Shown: piece after piece, positions 6,833 to 14,979 of the stretch
Numbering within the stretch: position 1 is the stretch's first letter
Layout of the letters: the number at the start of each line of letters is the position of its first letter
From: an uncultured Clostridia bacterium
GTDB lineage: Bacteria; Bacillota; Clostridia; Oscillospirales; CAG-272
DNA: 37,557 bases
Reading direction: 5' to 3'
Assembly: GCA_947632135.1 (NCBI GenBank)
Contig: CANRNZ010000006.1
Coordinates: 1 to 37,557 of the forward strand
Translations under genes and position numbers: made by a program
Notes under the pieces: generated by a model
Told to the model about the DNA's origin: nothing
Database searches by the model: none
What the model saw: the letters and a program-made list of their open reading frames with translations, nothing else

Positions 6833-7332
6833 GTTCGCGCAGACCCACCACGAAAGCTTTCGCCCGCCTTGTCCTTGGGGAGCGGCTCCGAAGCTTGCGG
6901 GGTCGAGGGGCAGAGCCCTCGTTTATGGCGTTTCTTTTGAATTTTTTCTCCCGGCCGATTGCGTCAAAGAAAAACGTCAATAAAGTCAGTTTCATAAAAA
7001 CTCGGGGGCTTTTCAGCCCCCGAAAATTTTATCTTTAAAATTTTTAAAACCCCACCGGCGCTTTGCGCCACCTCCCCTTTCAGGGGAGGCTCTGACCACT
7101 GACCACTGACCAACCCCTCCGTCGGCGAAGCCGACACCTCCCCTTTCAAGGGAGGCTCTTGAAGTCGGCGCCTCGCCCCTTTGTGTGGCGCAAACCGCCC
7201 AACGCTTTTTCTTGACTCGGTAGCCGGGGAAAAAGCTTTGCAAAAAGAACGCGTAAAGTCGGGGCGCCGCCCCGAACCCTGCCGCCTTTTGAAAAAGGCG
7301 GTCGAAAACTTTTGTGTTGGGTGTGTGCGAAT
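6833..7332. repeat. Dispersed inverted-arm element, long copy (A arm, centre, B arm)
   Basis: The left arm starts GTTCGCGCAGACCC 26 nt after the SPOCS gene stop. The centre holds the TCGGGGGCT hairpin, two CCTCCCC palindromes and three CTGACCA units. The right arm (about 7195-7332) is a B arm in reverse, with GCTTTTTCTTGACTC, GGGGCGCCGCCCC and GTGTGTGCGAA. Its end abuts the stop codon of the ABC-F gene at 7333. No gene is credible in the interval. Confidence 0.85.
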
Positions 7333-9279
7333 TTACAAATCCCGAAAGCTTTCCTGTTCCTCGTAAAGTGTGAGAAGCCGTTCCTCAATCTCGTTTTTTC
7401 TCTTGTCAAGCTCCGCCGCCCTGACGTAGTCGGACGCCGCCTCTCCGTACAGCTCGTTTGAAACTCTCTCAAGCTCCTCCTCGAGCTCTTTTGTCTCGCG
7501 CATCACGTCTCGGCGGCGCTTTTCTGCCTGACGCGCCTCGGCGCTCTCTTTTTTTCTTCTGAGAAACAGCTCCTTTCCCGTGACGGCGTCTCCCTCGGGC
7601 GTGTCGCGCCTTATGTCCTCTTTCCCGCGCTCATCTCTTTCGGATTTCTCTCTTTTTCTTTTTTCTCTCGCTTCGAGGTACTCGTCGTACCCCCACCTGT
7701 AATCGACTGCCGATTTCTCGTATATTTCGATTACCCTCGTCGCGATTTTTTTCATAAAGTATCTGTCGTGGGATACTGCGATAACTGTGCCGTCGAAATT
7801 CTCCAGCGCGTTTTCGAGCGCCTCTCTCGACTGAATGTCAAGGTGGTTTGTCGGCTCGTCGAGTATCAGAAGATTCATTCCCGACATTATCAGCTTTGCG
7901 AGAGTCAGCCGCGCTCGCTCGCCGCCCGACAGAACATAGACTTGCTTAAAGGCGTCCTCCCCGCGAAACATGAACGACGCAAGAATATTTCTGAGGGCTG
8001 TTTCGTTTACGTTCGGGTGAGCGTCCCACAGCTCGTCTATCACTGTCTTTGAGAGGTCGAGAGCCTGATTTTCCTGGTCGTAGTAGCCTGTTTTTACGTT
8101 CGCGCCGAATTCGAAAAATCCGCCGAGAGGCGCTGCCTTTCCGAGAAGCACCTTCAAAAGAGTGGATTTGCCGACGCCGTTTGCGCCGGCGATAAACAGG
8201 CGCTCGCGTTTTTTTACCTCAAACGATACGTCCGAAAACAGTACGTTTGAGCCGTACCCCGCCGAGAGTTTTCTGACGGACAAAACGTCGTTTCCGCTCT
8301 CGACGTCGGACTTAAACGAAAATCTTATTGCGCGCGGCGCCTCTTTCGGCTTTTCGACCTTATCCATTCGCGCTATCGCCTTTTCACGGCTCTCGGCGGC
8401 GATAATATTACGCTCCCTGTTCAGTCGGCGCTGGTTTTCTATGTACGCCTCAAGCCGCGCTATCTCTTTTTGCTGAAGGTCGTACTTTTTTTCCGCCGCG
8501 GCGCGCTCCGCCGCCTTTTGCTTTACAAATCCCGAGTAGGGCGCGTTGTAAAGCTTTGCCCTGCCGTTTTCTATTTCGAGAGTTTTATTCGTGACTCTGT
8601 CGAGAAAATATCTGTCGTGGCTCACGACGATAAGAGTTTTTTTGTAGGACGCGAGGTGCTCCTCGAGCCATTCCATGGCGTCGGTATCGAGATGGTTTGT
8701 CGGCTCGTCGAGAATAAGAATGTCGGGTTCCCAAAGAAGCAGCCTTGCGAGTCCGATTCTCGCGCGCTCCCCTCCGCTGAAATCGGAAATCGGCTTTTCA
8801 AAGCTGTCGGGGGTAAATCCGAGGCGGAGCAGAATACTGCGGCACCTCGATTTGTAGTGCAGTCCGCCGTTTTCGACGTAGCGCGCGTTTACTCTCGAAA
8901 GCTCCGCGGCGAGAGTCGGGACGTCCTCTCCTTTGGCGTTTTCGAGAAGAGTCTCAAGCTTCGAAAGGCGCGCCTCGTCGCGGCACAGCTCGGGGTATGC
9001 GGCGTACATTCTCTCAAGCAGTGTGCCGCCGTCGGAATCGGCGTCGGAAAACGCCTCGTTTTGCTCCATCATGCCGACGGTGCGTTCTTTTGCCGTATAT
9101 ATGTTTCCCTCGGTCGGCTCCGTTTTTTTGCAAATCATATTCAGCAGGGTCGACTTGCCCGAGCCGTTGACGCCGACAATACCGAGTTTGTCCCCGTCCT
9201 CAACGGAAAACGACACGCCGCCGATTATTTCTTTTGCGCCGACATGAAAGGAAAGTCCGCTGACGCTGAGTATTATCAT
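7333..9279 (-). CDS. ABC-F family ATPase, probable translation factor
   Basis: This 648-residue soluble protein has two complete ABC domains and no membrane segment. Domain 1 has Walker A GVNGSGKST (about 37-45), signature SGGERARIGLARLL and Walker B LILDEPTNHLD. Domain 2 has GANGVGKST, LSGGERARLTLAKL and again LDEPTNHLD. Between them lies the ABC-F linker, rich in charged helices, and the C-terminus is a charged coiled coil (about 545-648). ABC-F proteins act on the ribosome, in translation quality control or antibiotic protection. The architecture resembles the housekeeping YdiF/YfmR-type members, but the subclass is not certain. A weak AAGGGA lies upstream of the ATG. A terminator separates it from the upstream gene. 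Confidence 0.9.
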   Translation of the reverse strand: MIILSVSGLSFHVGAKEIIGGVSFSVEDGDKLGIVGVNGSGKSTLLNMICKKTEPTEGNIYTAKERTVGMMEQNEAFSDADSDGGTLLERMYAAYPELCRDEARLSKLETLLENAKGEDVPTLAAELSRVNARYVENGGLHYKSRCRSILLRLGFTPDSFEKPISDFSGGERARIGLARLLLWEPDILILDEPTNHLDTDAMEWLEEHLASYKKTLIVVSHDRYFLDRVTNKTLEIENGRAKLYNAPYSGFVKQKAAERAAAEKKYDLQQKEIARLEAYIENQRRLNRERNIIAAESREKAIARMDKVEKPKEAPRAIRFSFKSDVESGNDVLSVRKLSAGYGSNVLFSDVSFEVKKRERLFIAGANGVGKSTLLKVLLGKAAPLGGFFEFGANVKTGYYDQENQALDLSKTVIDELWDAHPNVNETALRNILASFMFRGEDAFKQVYVLSGGERARLTLAKLIMSGMNLLILDEPTNHLDIQSREALENALENFDGTVIAVSHDRYFMKKIATRVIEIYEKSAVDYRWGYDEYLEAREKRKREKSERDERGKEDIRRDTPEGDAVTGKELFLRRKKESAEARQAEKRRRDVMRETKELEEELERVSNELYGEAASDYVRAAELDKRKNEIEERLLTLYEEQESFRDL

Positions 9280-9369
9280 AAGTTTTTCCCTTAATTTTTC
9301 TTTAACTTTTTTCTTATTTTTTCGTTTTTAAAGTTCTATAAAGCTTTGCCGTTTTAATTTTTAAAAATC

Positions 9370-9416
9370 AAAAAATCTTTTAAAACGCGCCGTATCGTAC
9401 ATCTGCGACACGGCGC
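9370..9416 (-). terminator. Terminator after the polytopic membrane protein gene
   Basis: GCGCCGT (9387-9393) pairs with ACGGCGC (9410-9416). On the minus strand the stem is followed by GTTTTAAAAGATTTTTTG. It lies between the stop at 9467 and the start of the ABC-F gene. Confidence 0.75.
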
Positions 9417-9466
9417 TTTTTTGTTTTTGTTTTTGAAATTTTAATTTTTTAAGTTTACATATTAAA

Positions 9467-10585
9467 TTAAAGCGCGATGTCGGTGTCCTCGCCGCCGTGT
9501 TCATCTTCACGGTCATAGTCATGTTCATAGCCGTCTAAATCGCCCGCTTTTGCCGACGCCGACCTTTTTAACCTTTTCGACGATTTTATATTCCCGTAGA
9601 ACGAGACGAGGATTTGCAGCCACAGCGCGACGCGGAACAGGCAGCTGACAAGAGAAAAGGAAAAGCCTTCGCTCTGAGCGAGAATGCATATAAGACGCGC
9701 GAGCGCCACCTGACCGCCGCAGCATACGGCGAAGACGGCGGCAAAAGCGTATTTTCTGTCTGTCCCCGGCCTTTCAATGCTCCTTCCTGCCTCCGCGGCG
9801 TAAAAAAGCATAAACGACACAAGCATGAGAAGCTCGTATGTCTTGACGGGGGAGTTCATCGCGCAGTTGTCATACGTGAAGTAAACGAGAAGGAGCATAA
9901 AAGCGCATTCGAGAGAGGCGCCCGCCGCGAAAAATCCGGTCGACGGCGCGCTTGACGGCATTCCGGTAACGAGCGAGACAAAATATACCGCCGCAATAAA
10001 GGCGAATATTGTTCTCAGTACGAAGAATATTTCGCGTCCCGTCGGAATGTCCTCGCTGAGAGAGAGCACACCGTACAGAACGGAAAAGCACGCCGCAAGC
10101 ATTGAAAAGAATACCTCGGCAAACGAAAGACTTCTTCTTTTGCCCTTTGAAAAGGAAAAATCCTTCCCGCACATAAAAAACGAAAAAATCGAAAGGAGAG
10201 CGCCGATAATAAATATCACGCAGGAAACGGCGGCGGAGGAGGAACCGTAAACGAAGTGACCGATTGAGGCGTCATATGAGAAGATCATCGCCCGGTAGAG
10301 AAAAACAGCGCCGATCAGCGCCAACGCCGGCGAAATAAAAAACAGCAGCATAAAAACTTTCTTTTTATCTACTTTATCTTTTTTTTGAATCCTTTCGGAT
10401 TTTTTTAACTTCTCGGAATTTTCGAAGCTTTCCGAATCTTCGGCCGCCTCGCCGATTTCGGCGTTTGCGGTATTTTCGGTATTTACGAGGCTCTCGGATT
10501 TTTCCGAGCTTTCAACCCCGTCGGGATTTTCGCCGTCACCAACCCCACCGCTTTTGTTAAAATTCAAATTATTAAAATTATTCAA
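9467..10585 (-). CDS. Polytopic membrane protein of unknown function
   Basis: I do not recognise this protein. After a hydrophilic N-terminal stretch of about 80 residues rich in Glu, Ser, Asn and Lys, ending DKVDKKK, it has about eight hydrophobic segments and a short acidic C-terminal tail. No ATG precedes the first membrane segment. The ORF track starts at a TTG at 10645, but a TATACT box at 10615-10620 would put the transcript start downstream of that codon. TTG 10585 has GAAGAGAG 8 nt upstream, so it is preferred here. The low-complexity N-terminus resembles the repeat-coded loop of the antiporter. The terminator suggests a single-gene transcript. Confidence 0.6.
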   Translation of the reverse strand: MNNFNNLNFNKSGGVGDGENPDGVESSEKSESLVNTENTANAEIGEAAEDSESFENSEKLKKSERIQKKDKVDKKKVFMLLFFISPALALIGAVFLYRAMIFSYDASIGHFVYGSSSAAVSCVIFIIGALLSIFSFFMCGKDFSFSKGKRRSLSFAEVFFSMLAACFSVLYGVLSLSEDIPTGREIFFVLRTIFAFIAAVYFVSLVTGMPSSAPSTGFFAAGASLECAFMLLLVYFTYDNCAMNSPVKTYELLMLVSFMLFYAAEAGRSIERPGTDRKYAFAAVFAVCCGGQVALARLICILAQSEGFSFSLVSCLFRVALWLQILVSFYGNIKSSKRLKRSASAKAGDLDGYEHDYDREDEHGGEDTDIAL

Positions 10586-10614
10586 CTTTTTAACTCTCTT
10601 CAATATATAAATAT

Positions 10615-10645
10615 AGTATACTCTCTGACGCCCGACATTTAACAA
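10615..10645 (-). promoter_or_regulatory. Possible promoter of the membrane protein gene
   Basis: On the minus strand, TTGTTA and TATACT are separated by 19 nt. The long spacer makes this weak, but the -10 box lies just upstream of the preferred TTG start and its GAAGAGAG site. Confidence 0.35.
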
Positions 10646-10675
10646 ATATTTTATAATAACTCAATTCGATTGGAC

Positions 10676-10810
10676 TGCACGCAAAATCCTTATGACATTA
10701 AACTGATAGAAACACCAAAACTTTCTAATGATTGCACGCGAAACCTCTGTGCCATTTAAACTGCGGTTACATCAAAAATTTCGGTAGATTGTTTACGAAA
10801 CCTCTGTGGT
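10676..10810. repeat. Degenerate 57-bp tandem repeat, about 2.3 units
   Basis: TGCACGCAAAATCCT (10676), TGCACGCGAAACCTCTGTG (10733) and TTTACGAAACCTCTGTG (near 10791) recur at a 57-nt spacing. Each is followed by a CATTAAACTG-like or CATTTAAACTG-like stretch in the first two units. It lies between the divergent membrane protein and ribosomal cluster genes. The ORF at 10732-10947 over it is not convincing. Confidence 0.55.
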
Positions 10811-10926
10811 ATTATACCACGAAGCAAAAATGCTTGCTTGCAAGAGCATTTTTGCGAGGCCGTCAATATCGAGCCTGCGGTGAAACCGCAGCAAAAGCGG
10901 AGCTTTTGGGATTTGCGAAGCAAATC
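10806..10926. repeat. Cluster of five small hairpins
   Basis: GTGGTA-TTA-TACCAC, GCAAAAATGC/GCATTTTTGC, CTGCGGT-GAA-ACCGCAG, CAAAAGC-GGA-GCTTTTG and GATTTGC-GAA-GCAAATC follow one another closely. The GAA-type loops resemble those at 3152-3309 and 3571-3598. From here to the promoter at 11108 only AT-rich sequence is visible. Confidence 0.65.
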
Positions 10927-11107
10927 TGCGAAGATATTATAACATAATTATGGATATCTATCAAGTAATAAAACAATAAAAAGTAAGAAAAAGAAAAAAA
11001 CGGAAAAACCTCCCGTATAAACACACGCCTCGCAAACATTGTGCAAAATCAACAAAAAACACGCTTAAATTTCTCTGTAATTTCTAATAGACAAAAAATA
11101 AAAAATC

Positions 11108-11136
11108 TTGCAATTTAAGGATTCGTATGGTAGAAT
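11108..11136 (+). promoter_or_regulatory. Sigma-A-type promoter of the S10-spc-alpha cluster
   Basis: TTGCAA, a 17-nt spacer and TAGAAT. It lies about 255 nt before rpsJ and is the only strong promoter seen upstream of the 32-gene cluster. Confidence 0.8.
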
Positions 11137-11142
11137 ATCAAG

Positions 11143-11374
11143 GCATGGTGTGATTTACATGAGAGGTTGCTGTCGCCAAATGTCACAGCGGCAGGTAATT
11201 CGCGTGTAACTTGTCCCCTGTATATCGGTACGGCGGGACATTGTACACAAAAACACGCGGCAATCGTGATGTCGTATCCGGATTTGAGCCGTAGTTACTC
11301 ACGTCTCATTATCCGGTAACTTTCAGCAGGACATTGAAACGCCCGAGCGCGTGTACAACCCGTGACGATTATAT
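11143..11374 (+). promoter_or_regulatory. Structured leader of the S10 operon with alternative pairings
   Basis: The leader contains CGCGTGT (11201-11207), which can pair with ACACGCG (11253-11259). Inside this, TGTCCC (11212-11217) pairs with GGGACA (11235-11240). GTGTA (11204-11208) can instead pair with TACAC (11244-11248). A further CCGGAT / ATCCGG stem spans 11278-11316, and CTGT...ACAG pairs lie near 11170-11190. Long leaders before rpsJ are regulated by ribosomal protein in other bacteria (L4 in E. coli); the ligand here is unknown. There is no ORF with a ribosome binding site. Confidence 0.55.
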
Positions 11375-11390
11375 AAGGAGGAAAAACAAG

Positions 11391-11702
11391 GTGGCAGCAA
11401 GTGAAAAAATCAGAGTGAGACTGAGCAGCTACGAGCACACGCTTATCGATTCCGCAGCGGCTAAAATAGTCGACATAGCGAAGAGAAACGGCGCCGAGGT
11501 GTCAGGTCCCATTCCCCTTCCCACGCAGAAGGAGATAATCACAATTCTTCGCGCGGTCCACAAGGACAAGGACAGCCGCGAACAGTTTGAGCAGCGCACA
11601 CACAAGAGACTCATCGAGATACGCAAGCCCTCAAAGGAGCTTGTCGAGGCTCTCATGGGCGTTGAGCTCCCTGCGGGCGTCGATATAGACGTAAAAATCT
11701 GA
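11391..11702 (+). CDS. rpsJ: 30S ribosomal protein S10
   Basis: The 103-residue protein matches S10 throughout ([28 protein letters not shown]). S10 is part of the 30S head and, as NusE, binds NusB in antitermination complexes. The start is GTG 11391, 9 nt after AAGGAGG; the longer ORF-track start at 11334 lies in the leader and would add an unrelated N-terminus. It is the first gene of the cluster. A 176-nt gap separates it from rplC, unusually long for this operon. Confidence 0.96.
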   Translation: MAASEKIRVRLSSYEHTLIDSAAAKIVDIAKRNGAEVSGPIPLPTQKEIITILRAVHKDKDSREQFEQRTHKRLIEIRKPSKELVEALMGVELPAGVDIDVKI

Positions 11703-11724
11703 GCGTCCGCAAAAAAGCCGAACC

Positions 11725-11770
11725 CCGCCGTACAGAGCGCAGTTCCGCTTTGCCGAAAAAGGCACGGCGG
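11725..11770 (+). promoter_or_regulatory. Hairpin in the rpsJ-rplC gap
   Basis: CCGCCGT (11725-11731) pairs with ACGGCGG (11764-11770) and encloses a TGCC-GAAAAA-GGCA hairpin. It has no U-run, so processing or translational control is more likely than termination. The remainder of the gap ends with AAAAGGAG before rplC. Confidence 0.45.
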
Positions 11771-11878
11771 CAGCTTGATGACGGTAAGGTCACGTTGGCG
11801 TTTTCGGGCGGCTCCCGACAAAATTAAGAATTAAAAAAGAAACGTCAACCAATAACCTTTAAAAGGAGAAAGAAATCA

Positions 11879-12511
11879 ATGAAAAAAGGAATCATCGGAA
11901 AAAAGCTCGGTATGACCCAGATATTTGCCGACAACGGTGAGGTTATTCCCGTTACGGTGATAGAAGCGGGACCTTGCAGTGTAGTTCAGAAGAAAACGGC
12001 TGAAAAAGACGGATACGACGCAGTTCAGCTCGGTTTCGAGGATATCAGGGAAAAGCTGGTAAACAAGCCCTTTGCGGGACACTTTAAGAAAGCCGGTGTC
12101 AGCGCGAAGAGACATCTCAAGGAGTTCCGTCTTGAGGGCGCCGCAGATATGGCTCCCGGCGATGTAGTGGCCGCCGATACCTTCGCCGCAGGCGAGAAGG
12201 TCGACATTACAGGCATTACAAAGGGCCGCGGATACACAGGCGCCGTAAAGAGATGGGGCAACCACATTCTGAAAATGACACACGGTACCGGTCCCATACA
12301 CCGCCAGGTCGGTTCAATGGGCGCGTGCTCGACTCCTTCCAGAGTTTATAAAAACAAGAAGATGGCAGGTCAGTACGGTAATGAGCAGGTAACGGTGCTC
12401 AATCTTGAAGTTGTAAAAGTAGACGCGGAGAAGAACCTCGTCGCGGTCAAGGGAGCTGTTCCCGGCGCGCGCGGCGGAATAGTTTTCATTCGCGACAGCG
12501 TTAAAGCATAA
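11879..12511 (+). CDS. rplC: 50S ribosomal protein L3
   Basis: The 210-residue product is full-length L3: [16 protein letters not shown] at the start, and the long basic loop with [19 protein letters not shown] and [13 protein letters not shown] in the second half, which reaches toward the peptidyl-transferase centre. L3 is an early 23S rRNA assembly protein. AAAAGGAG lies 9 nt before the ATG. It is followed 20 nt later by rplD, as in all S10 operons. Confidence 0.97.
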   Translation: MKKGIIGKKLGMTQIFADNGEVIPVTVIEAGPCSVVQKKTAEKDGYDAVQLGFEDIREKLVNKPFAGHFKKAGVSAKRHLKEFRLEGAADMAPGDVVAADTFAAGEKVDITGITKGRGYTGAVKRWGNHILKMTHGTGPIHRQVGSMGACSTPSRVYKNKKMAGQYGNEQVTVLNLEVVKVDAEKNLVAVKGAVPGARGGIVFIRDSVKA

Positions 12512-12531
12512 GTCGAAAGGAGGAAATGAAA

Positions 12532-13158
12532 ATGCCAGAAATCAAGGTAGTTAATATGGCGGGAAACGACGTCGGAACAATGGAGCTTTCCGATAAGGTT
12601 TTCGGTGCCGAAGTAAATACGGCTGTCCTCCACGCGGCAGTAGTAGCTTACCTGTCAAATCAGAGACAGGGCACACAGTCCACGCTCACTCGCACGGAAG
12701 TTTCCGGCGGCGGCAAGAAGCCGTGGAGACAGAAAGACTCGGGCAGAGCTCGTCAGGGTTCGACCCGCGCTCCTCAGTGGACTCACGGCGGAGTCGCTCT
12801 CGGTCCGAAGCCCCGTCTTTACAAAGTTAAGTTAAACAAGAACGTGCGTCGGGTAGCAATGTTCAGCGCGCTGTCCTCCAAGGTCGCCTCGGGCGAGATG
12901 ATAGTAGTGGACAGCATAGCGTGTTCGGAGTACAAGACGAAGACGATGGTAAAAATGCTCGCCGATATAAAAGCCGCAAAGAAGTCTCTCGTGGTTCTTC
13001 CCGAGAACGACAAGACGGTAATCGGAAGCCTTAACAACATCGAGGGCGTTAAGGTGAGCCAGTGGAACACACTGAATGTCTACGACATAATGAACTGTGA
13101 TTCGCTCGTCGTCGCAAAGGACGCCGTAAATAAGATTCAGGAGGTGTACGACGCATGA
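12532..13158 (+). CDS. rplD: 50S ribosomal protein L4
   Basis: This is a 208-residue L4 with the extended exit-tunnel loop GGGKKPWRQKDSGRARQGSTR near residues 62-82. In E. coli L4 also represses its own operon by acting on the leader; whether that holds here is unknown. Two ATGs are close together; 12526 is only 2 nt from GGAGG, while 12532 lies 8 nt away and gives the usual MPEIKV start. The stop overlaps the rplW start by 4 nt (ATGA). Confidence 0.95.
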   Translation: MPEIKVVNMAGNDVGTMELSDKVFGAEVNTAVLHAAVVAYLSNQRQGTQSTLTRTEVSGGGKKPWRQKDSGRARQGSTRAPQWTHGGVALGPKPRLYKVKLNKNVRRVAMFSALSSKVASGEMIVVDSIACSEYKTKTMVKMLADIKAAKKSLVVLPENDKTVIGSLNNIEGVKVSQWNTLNVYDIMNCDSLVVAKDAVNKIQEVYDA

Positions 13159-13448
13159 AATTCGCTCAGGATATAATTTTAAAACCGATTATCACAGAAA
13201 AGTCCATGGACATGATTGCGGATAAGAAGTACACTTTTAAGGTGGCAAAGAACGCCACGAAGCCCGAAATCGCAAGCGCCGCGGAGAAGCTTTTCGGAGT
13301 TGAGGTAAAATCCGTAAACACCGTAAACGTAAAGAGAAAGCCCAAGAGACTCCGCTACGCCGAGGGATACACGGCATCTTGGAAAAAGGCTGTGGTTCAG
13401 CTTACCGAAAAATCCAAGACGATTGAATTTTTTGAAGGTATGAACTGA
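13155..13448 (+). CDS. rplW: 50S ribosomal protein L23
   Basis: A 97-residue L23, with KPIITEKSM at the start and VKSVNTVNVKRKPKR in the middle. It sits at the tunnel exit, where it docks trigger factor and the signal recognition particle. Its ATG overlaps the rplD stop (ATGA), which indicates translational coupling; GGAGG lies within the end of rplD. Confidence 0.96.
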   Translation: MKFAQDIILKPIITEKSMDMIADKKYTFKVAKNATKPEIASAAEKLFGVEVKSVNTVNVKRKPKRLRYAEGYTASWKKAVVQLTEKSKTIEFFEGMN

Positions 13449-13466
13449 GAAAAGGAGGACTGAGAA

Positions 13467-14297
13467 ATGCCAACGATTAAATATAAGCCGACGACACCGG
13501 CAAGAAGACACATGACAGTTCCTTCCTTCGAGGAGCTCACGAAGTTCAAGCCGGAAAAAAGTCTTATCGAAATAAAAAAGAAGCATTCCGGAAGAAACAA
13601 TTTCGGAAGAATAACCGTCCGTCACAAGGGCGGCGGGAACAAGAAGAAGTACCGTATAATCGACTTCAAGCGCACAAGCGCCGAGAAGGCGACCGTCATC
13701 GGAATAGAGTATGACCCCAACAGAACCGCATATATCGCTCTTCTGAAGGATGAGGCGGGCAACAAGAGCTATATCATAGCTCCCGTCGGAGTGACGGACG
13801 GCGACGTCCTCTACACCGGCGCTGACGCCGACATCAAGGTCGGAAACACTCTTCCGATTGCGAATATCCCGGTAGGTACTTTTATTCACAACATCGAGCT
13901 TTACCCCGGAAAGGGCGGACAGCTCGTGCGCTCCGCGGGCGCTCAGGCGCAGCTTATGGCAAAGGAGGGCTCCATGGCTCAGGTCAGACTTCCCTCCGGC
14001 GAGGTTCGCTATATCCGCATGGACTGCGTTGCGACAATCGGTCAGGTGAGCAACATCGAGCACGACACCGTGAAAATCGGTAAAGCCGGTAAGAAGCGCC
14101 ACATGGGCGTAAGACCCACGGTCCGCGGCTCCGTCATGAACCCGTGCGACCACCCGCACGGAGGCGGCGAGGGCAAATCTCCCGTCGGCCGTCCCGGCCC
14201 TGTAACTCCTTGGGGTAAGCCCGCTCTCGGACTTAAGACAAGAAACAAGAAGGCAAGAACAGACAAGTTTATCGTAAAACGCCGCAACAGCAAGTAA
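13467..14297 (+). CDS. rplB: 50S ribosomal protein L2
   Basis: A 276-residue L2 of normal length. It contains the RNA-binding [21 protein letters not shown] region and the C-terminal [19 protein letters not shown], with the conserved histidine near the peptidyl-transferase centre. L2 is needed for subunit association and peptidyl transfer. AAAGGAGG lies upstream, and the gene is 18 nt after rplW. Confidence 0.97.
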   Translation: MPTIKYKPTTPARRHMTVPSFEELTKFKPEKSLIEIKKKHSGRNNFGRITVRHKGGGNKKKYRIIDFKRTSAEKATVIGIEYDPNRTAYIALLKDEAGNKSYIIAPVGVTDGDVLYTGADADIKVGNTLPIANIPVGTFIHNIELYPGKGGQLVRSAGAQAQLMAKEGSMAQVRLPSGEVRYIRMDCVATIGQVSNIEHDTVKIGKAGKKRHMGVRPTVRGSVMNPCDHPHGGGEGKSPVGRPGPVTPWGKPALGLKTRNKKARTDKFIVKRRNSK

Positions 14298-14314
14298 GGA
14301 AGGAGGCATAACAA

Positions 14315-14596
14315 ATGAGCAGAAGCTTAAAGAAAGCACCCTTTGTCGAGGCGAAGCTGTTTGCACGCGTTTGCGCCATGAACGATAAGGGGGAAAAGAA
14401 AGTACTCAAGACATGGTCGAGAGCATCTACGATATACCCCGAGTTCGTAGGGCACACGATAGCTGTCCACGACGGAAGGAAGCATTTCCCGGTATACGTT
14501 ACCGAGGATATGATAGGACACAAGCTCGGCGAATTTGCCCCTACGAGAACATTCAAGGGACACGCCGGCTCAAAGACGTCCAACAACGGCAAATAA
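14315..14596 (+). CDS. rpsS: 30S ribosomal protein S19
   Basis: A 93-residue S19: [10 protein letters not shown] at the start and [16 protein letters not shown] toward the end. It belongs to the 30S head and contacts S13 and the A-site side of the subunit interface. GGAAGGAGG lies 7-9 nt before the ATG. It is 17 nt downstream of rplB. Confidence 0.96.
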   Translation: MSRSLKKAPFVEAKLFARVCAMNDKGEKKVLKTWSRASTIYPEFVGHTIAVHDGRKHFPVYVTEDMIGHKLGEFAPTRTFKGHAGSKTSNNGK

Positions 14597-14621
14597 GTAA
14601 GAGGGAGGAAACGAGATAATT

Positions 14622-14963
14622 ATGGAAAAGGAAGCAAGATCATACCTTAAATTTGTCCGCATCTCCCCTCGCAAGGTCAAAATAGTGCTTGACCTTATAA
14701 GAGGCAAGGATGTCGCCACGGCGCGCGGTGTTCTGAAAAACACGCCGAAGGCCGCGAGCGAGCATCTCATAAAGCTTCTTGACAGAGTAGTTGCAGACGC
14801 AGAAAACAACTTCTCAATGGATCGTGAAAATCTCTACGTATCGGAGTGCTTTGTCACCCCCGGCATGACGCTGAAGAGAATAATGCCGCGCGGCAAGGGA
14901 AGCGCTGACAGAATACTGAAGAGAACAAGCCACATTACCATTGCGGTAAAAGAAAAGGAATAG
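14622..14963 (+). CDS. rplV: 50S ribosomal protein L22
   Basis: A 113-residue L22 with RISPRKVKIVLDLIRGK at the start and the tunnel-lining hairpin MPRGKGSADRILKRTSH near 88-104. Changes in that hairpin give macrolide resistance in other bacteria; no unusual change is evident by eye. Spacing to rpsS is 25 nt, with GAGGGAGG upstream. Confidence 0.96.
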   Translation: MEKEARSYLKFVRISPRKVKIVLDLIRGKDVATARGVLKNTPKAASEHLIKLLDRVVADAENNFSMDRENLYVSECFVTPGMTLKRIMPRGKGSADRILKRTSHITIAVKEKE

Positions 14964-14979
14964 GAGGAAAAACTGAATT

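Noticed and set aside
8470-9294. 274-residue plus-strand ORF opposite the ABC-F gene
   Set aside because: The minus-strand ABC-F frame has unmistakable motifs; the opposite frame is a shadow. The same applies to 5947-6831, 1891-2826 and 23044-23718.
10732-10947. 71-residue ORF
   Set aside because: It runs over the 57-bp repeat and the hairpin cluster and has no ribosome binding site.
13179-14366. 395-residue minus-strand ORF across rplW, rplB and rpsS
   Set aside because: It is antisense to three certain ribosomal genes and has a composition explained by their codon bias; no ribosome binding site or family motif.
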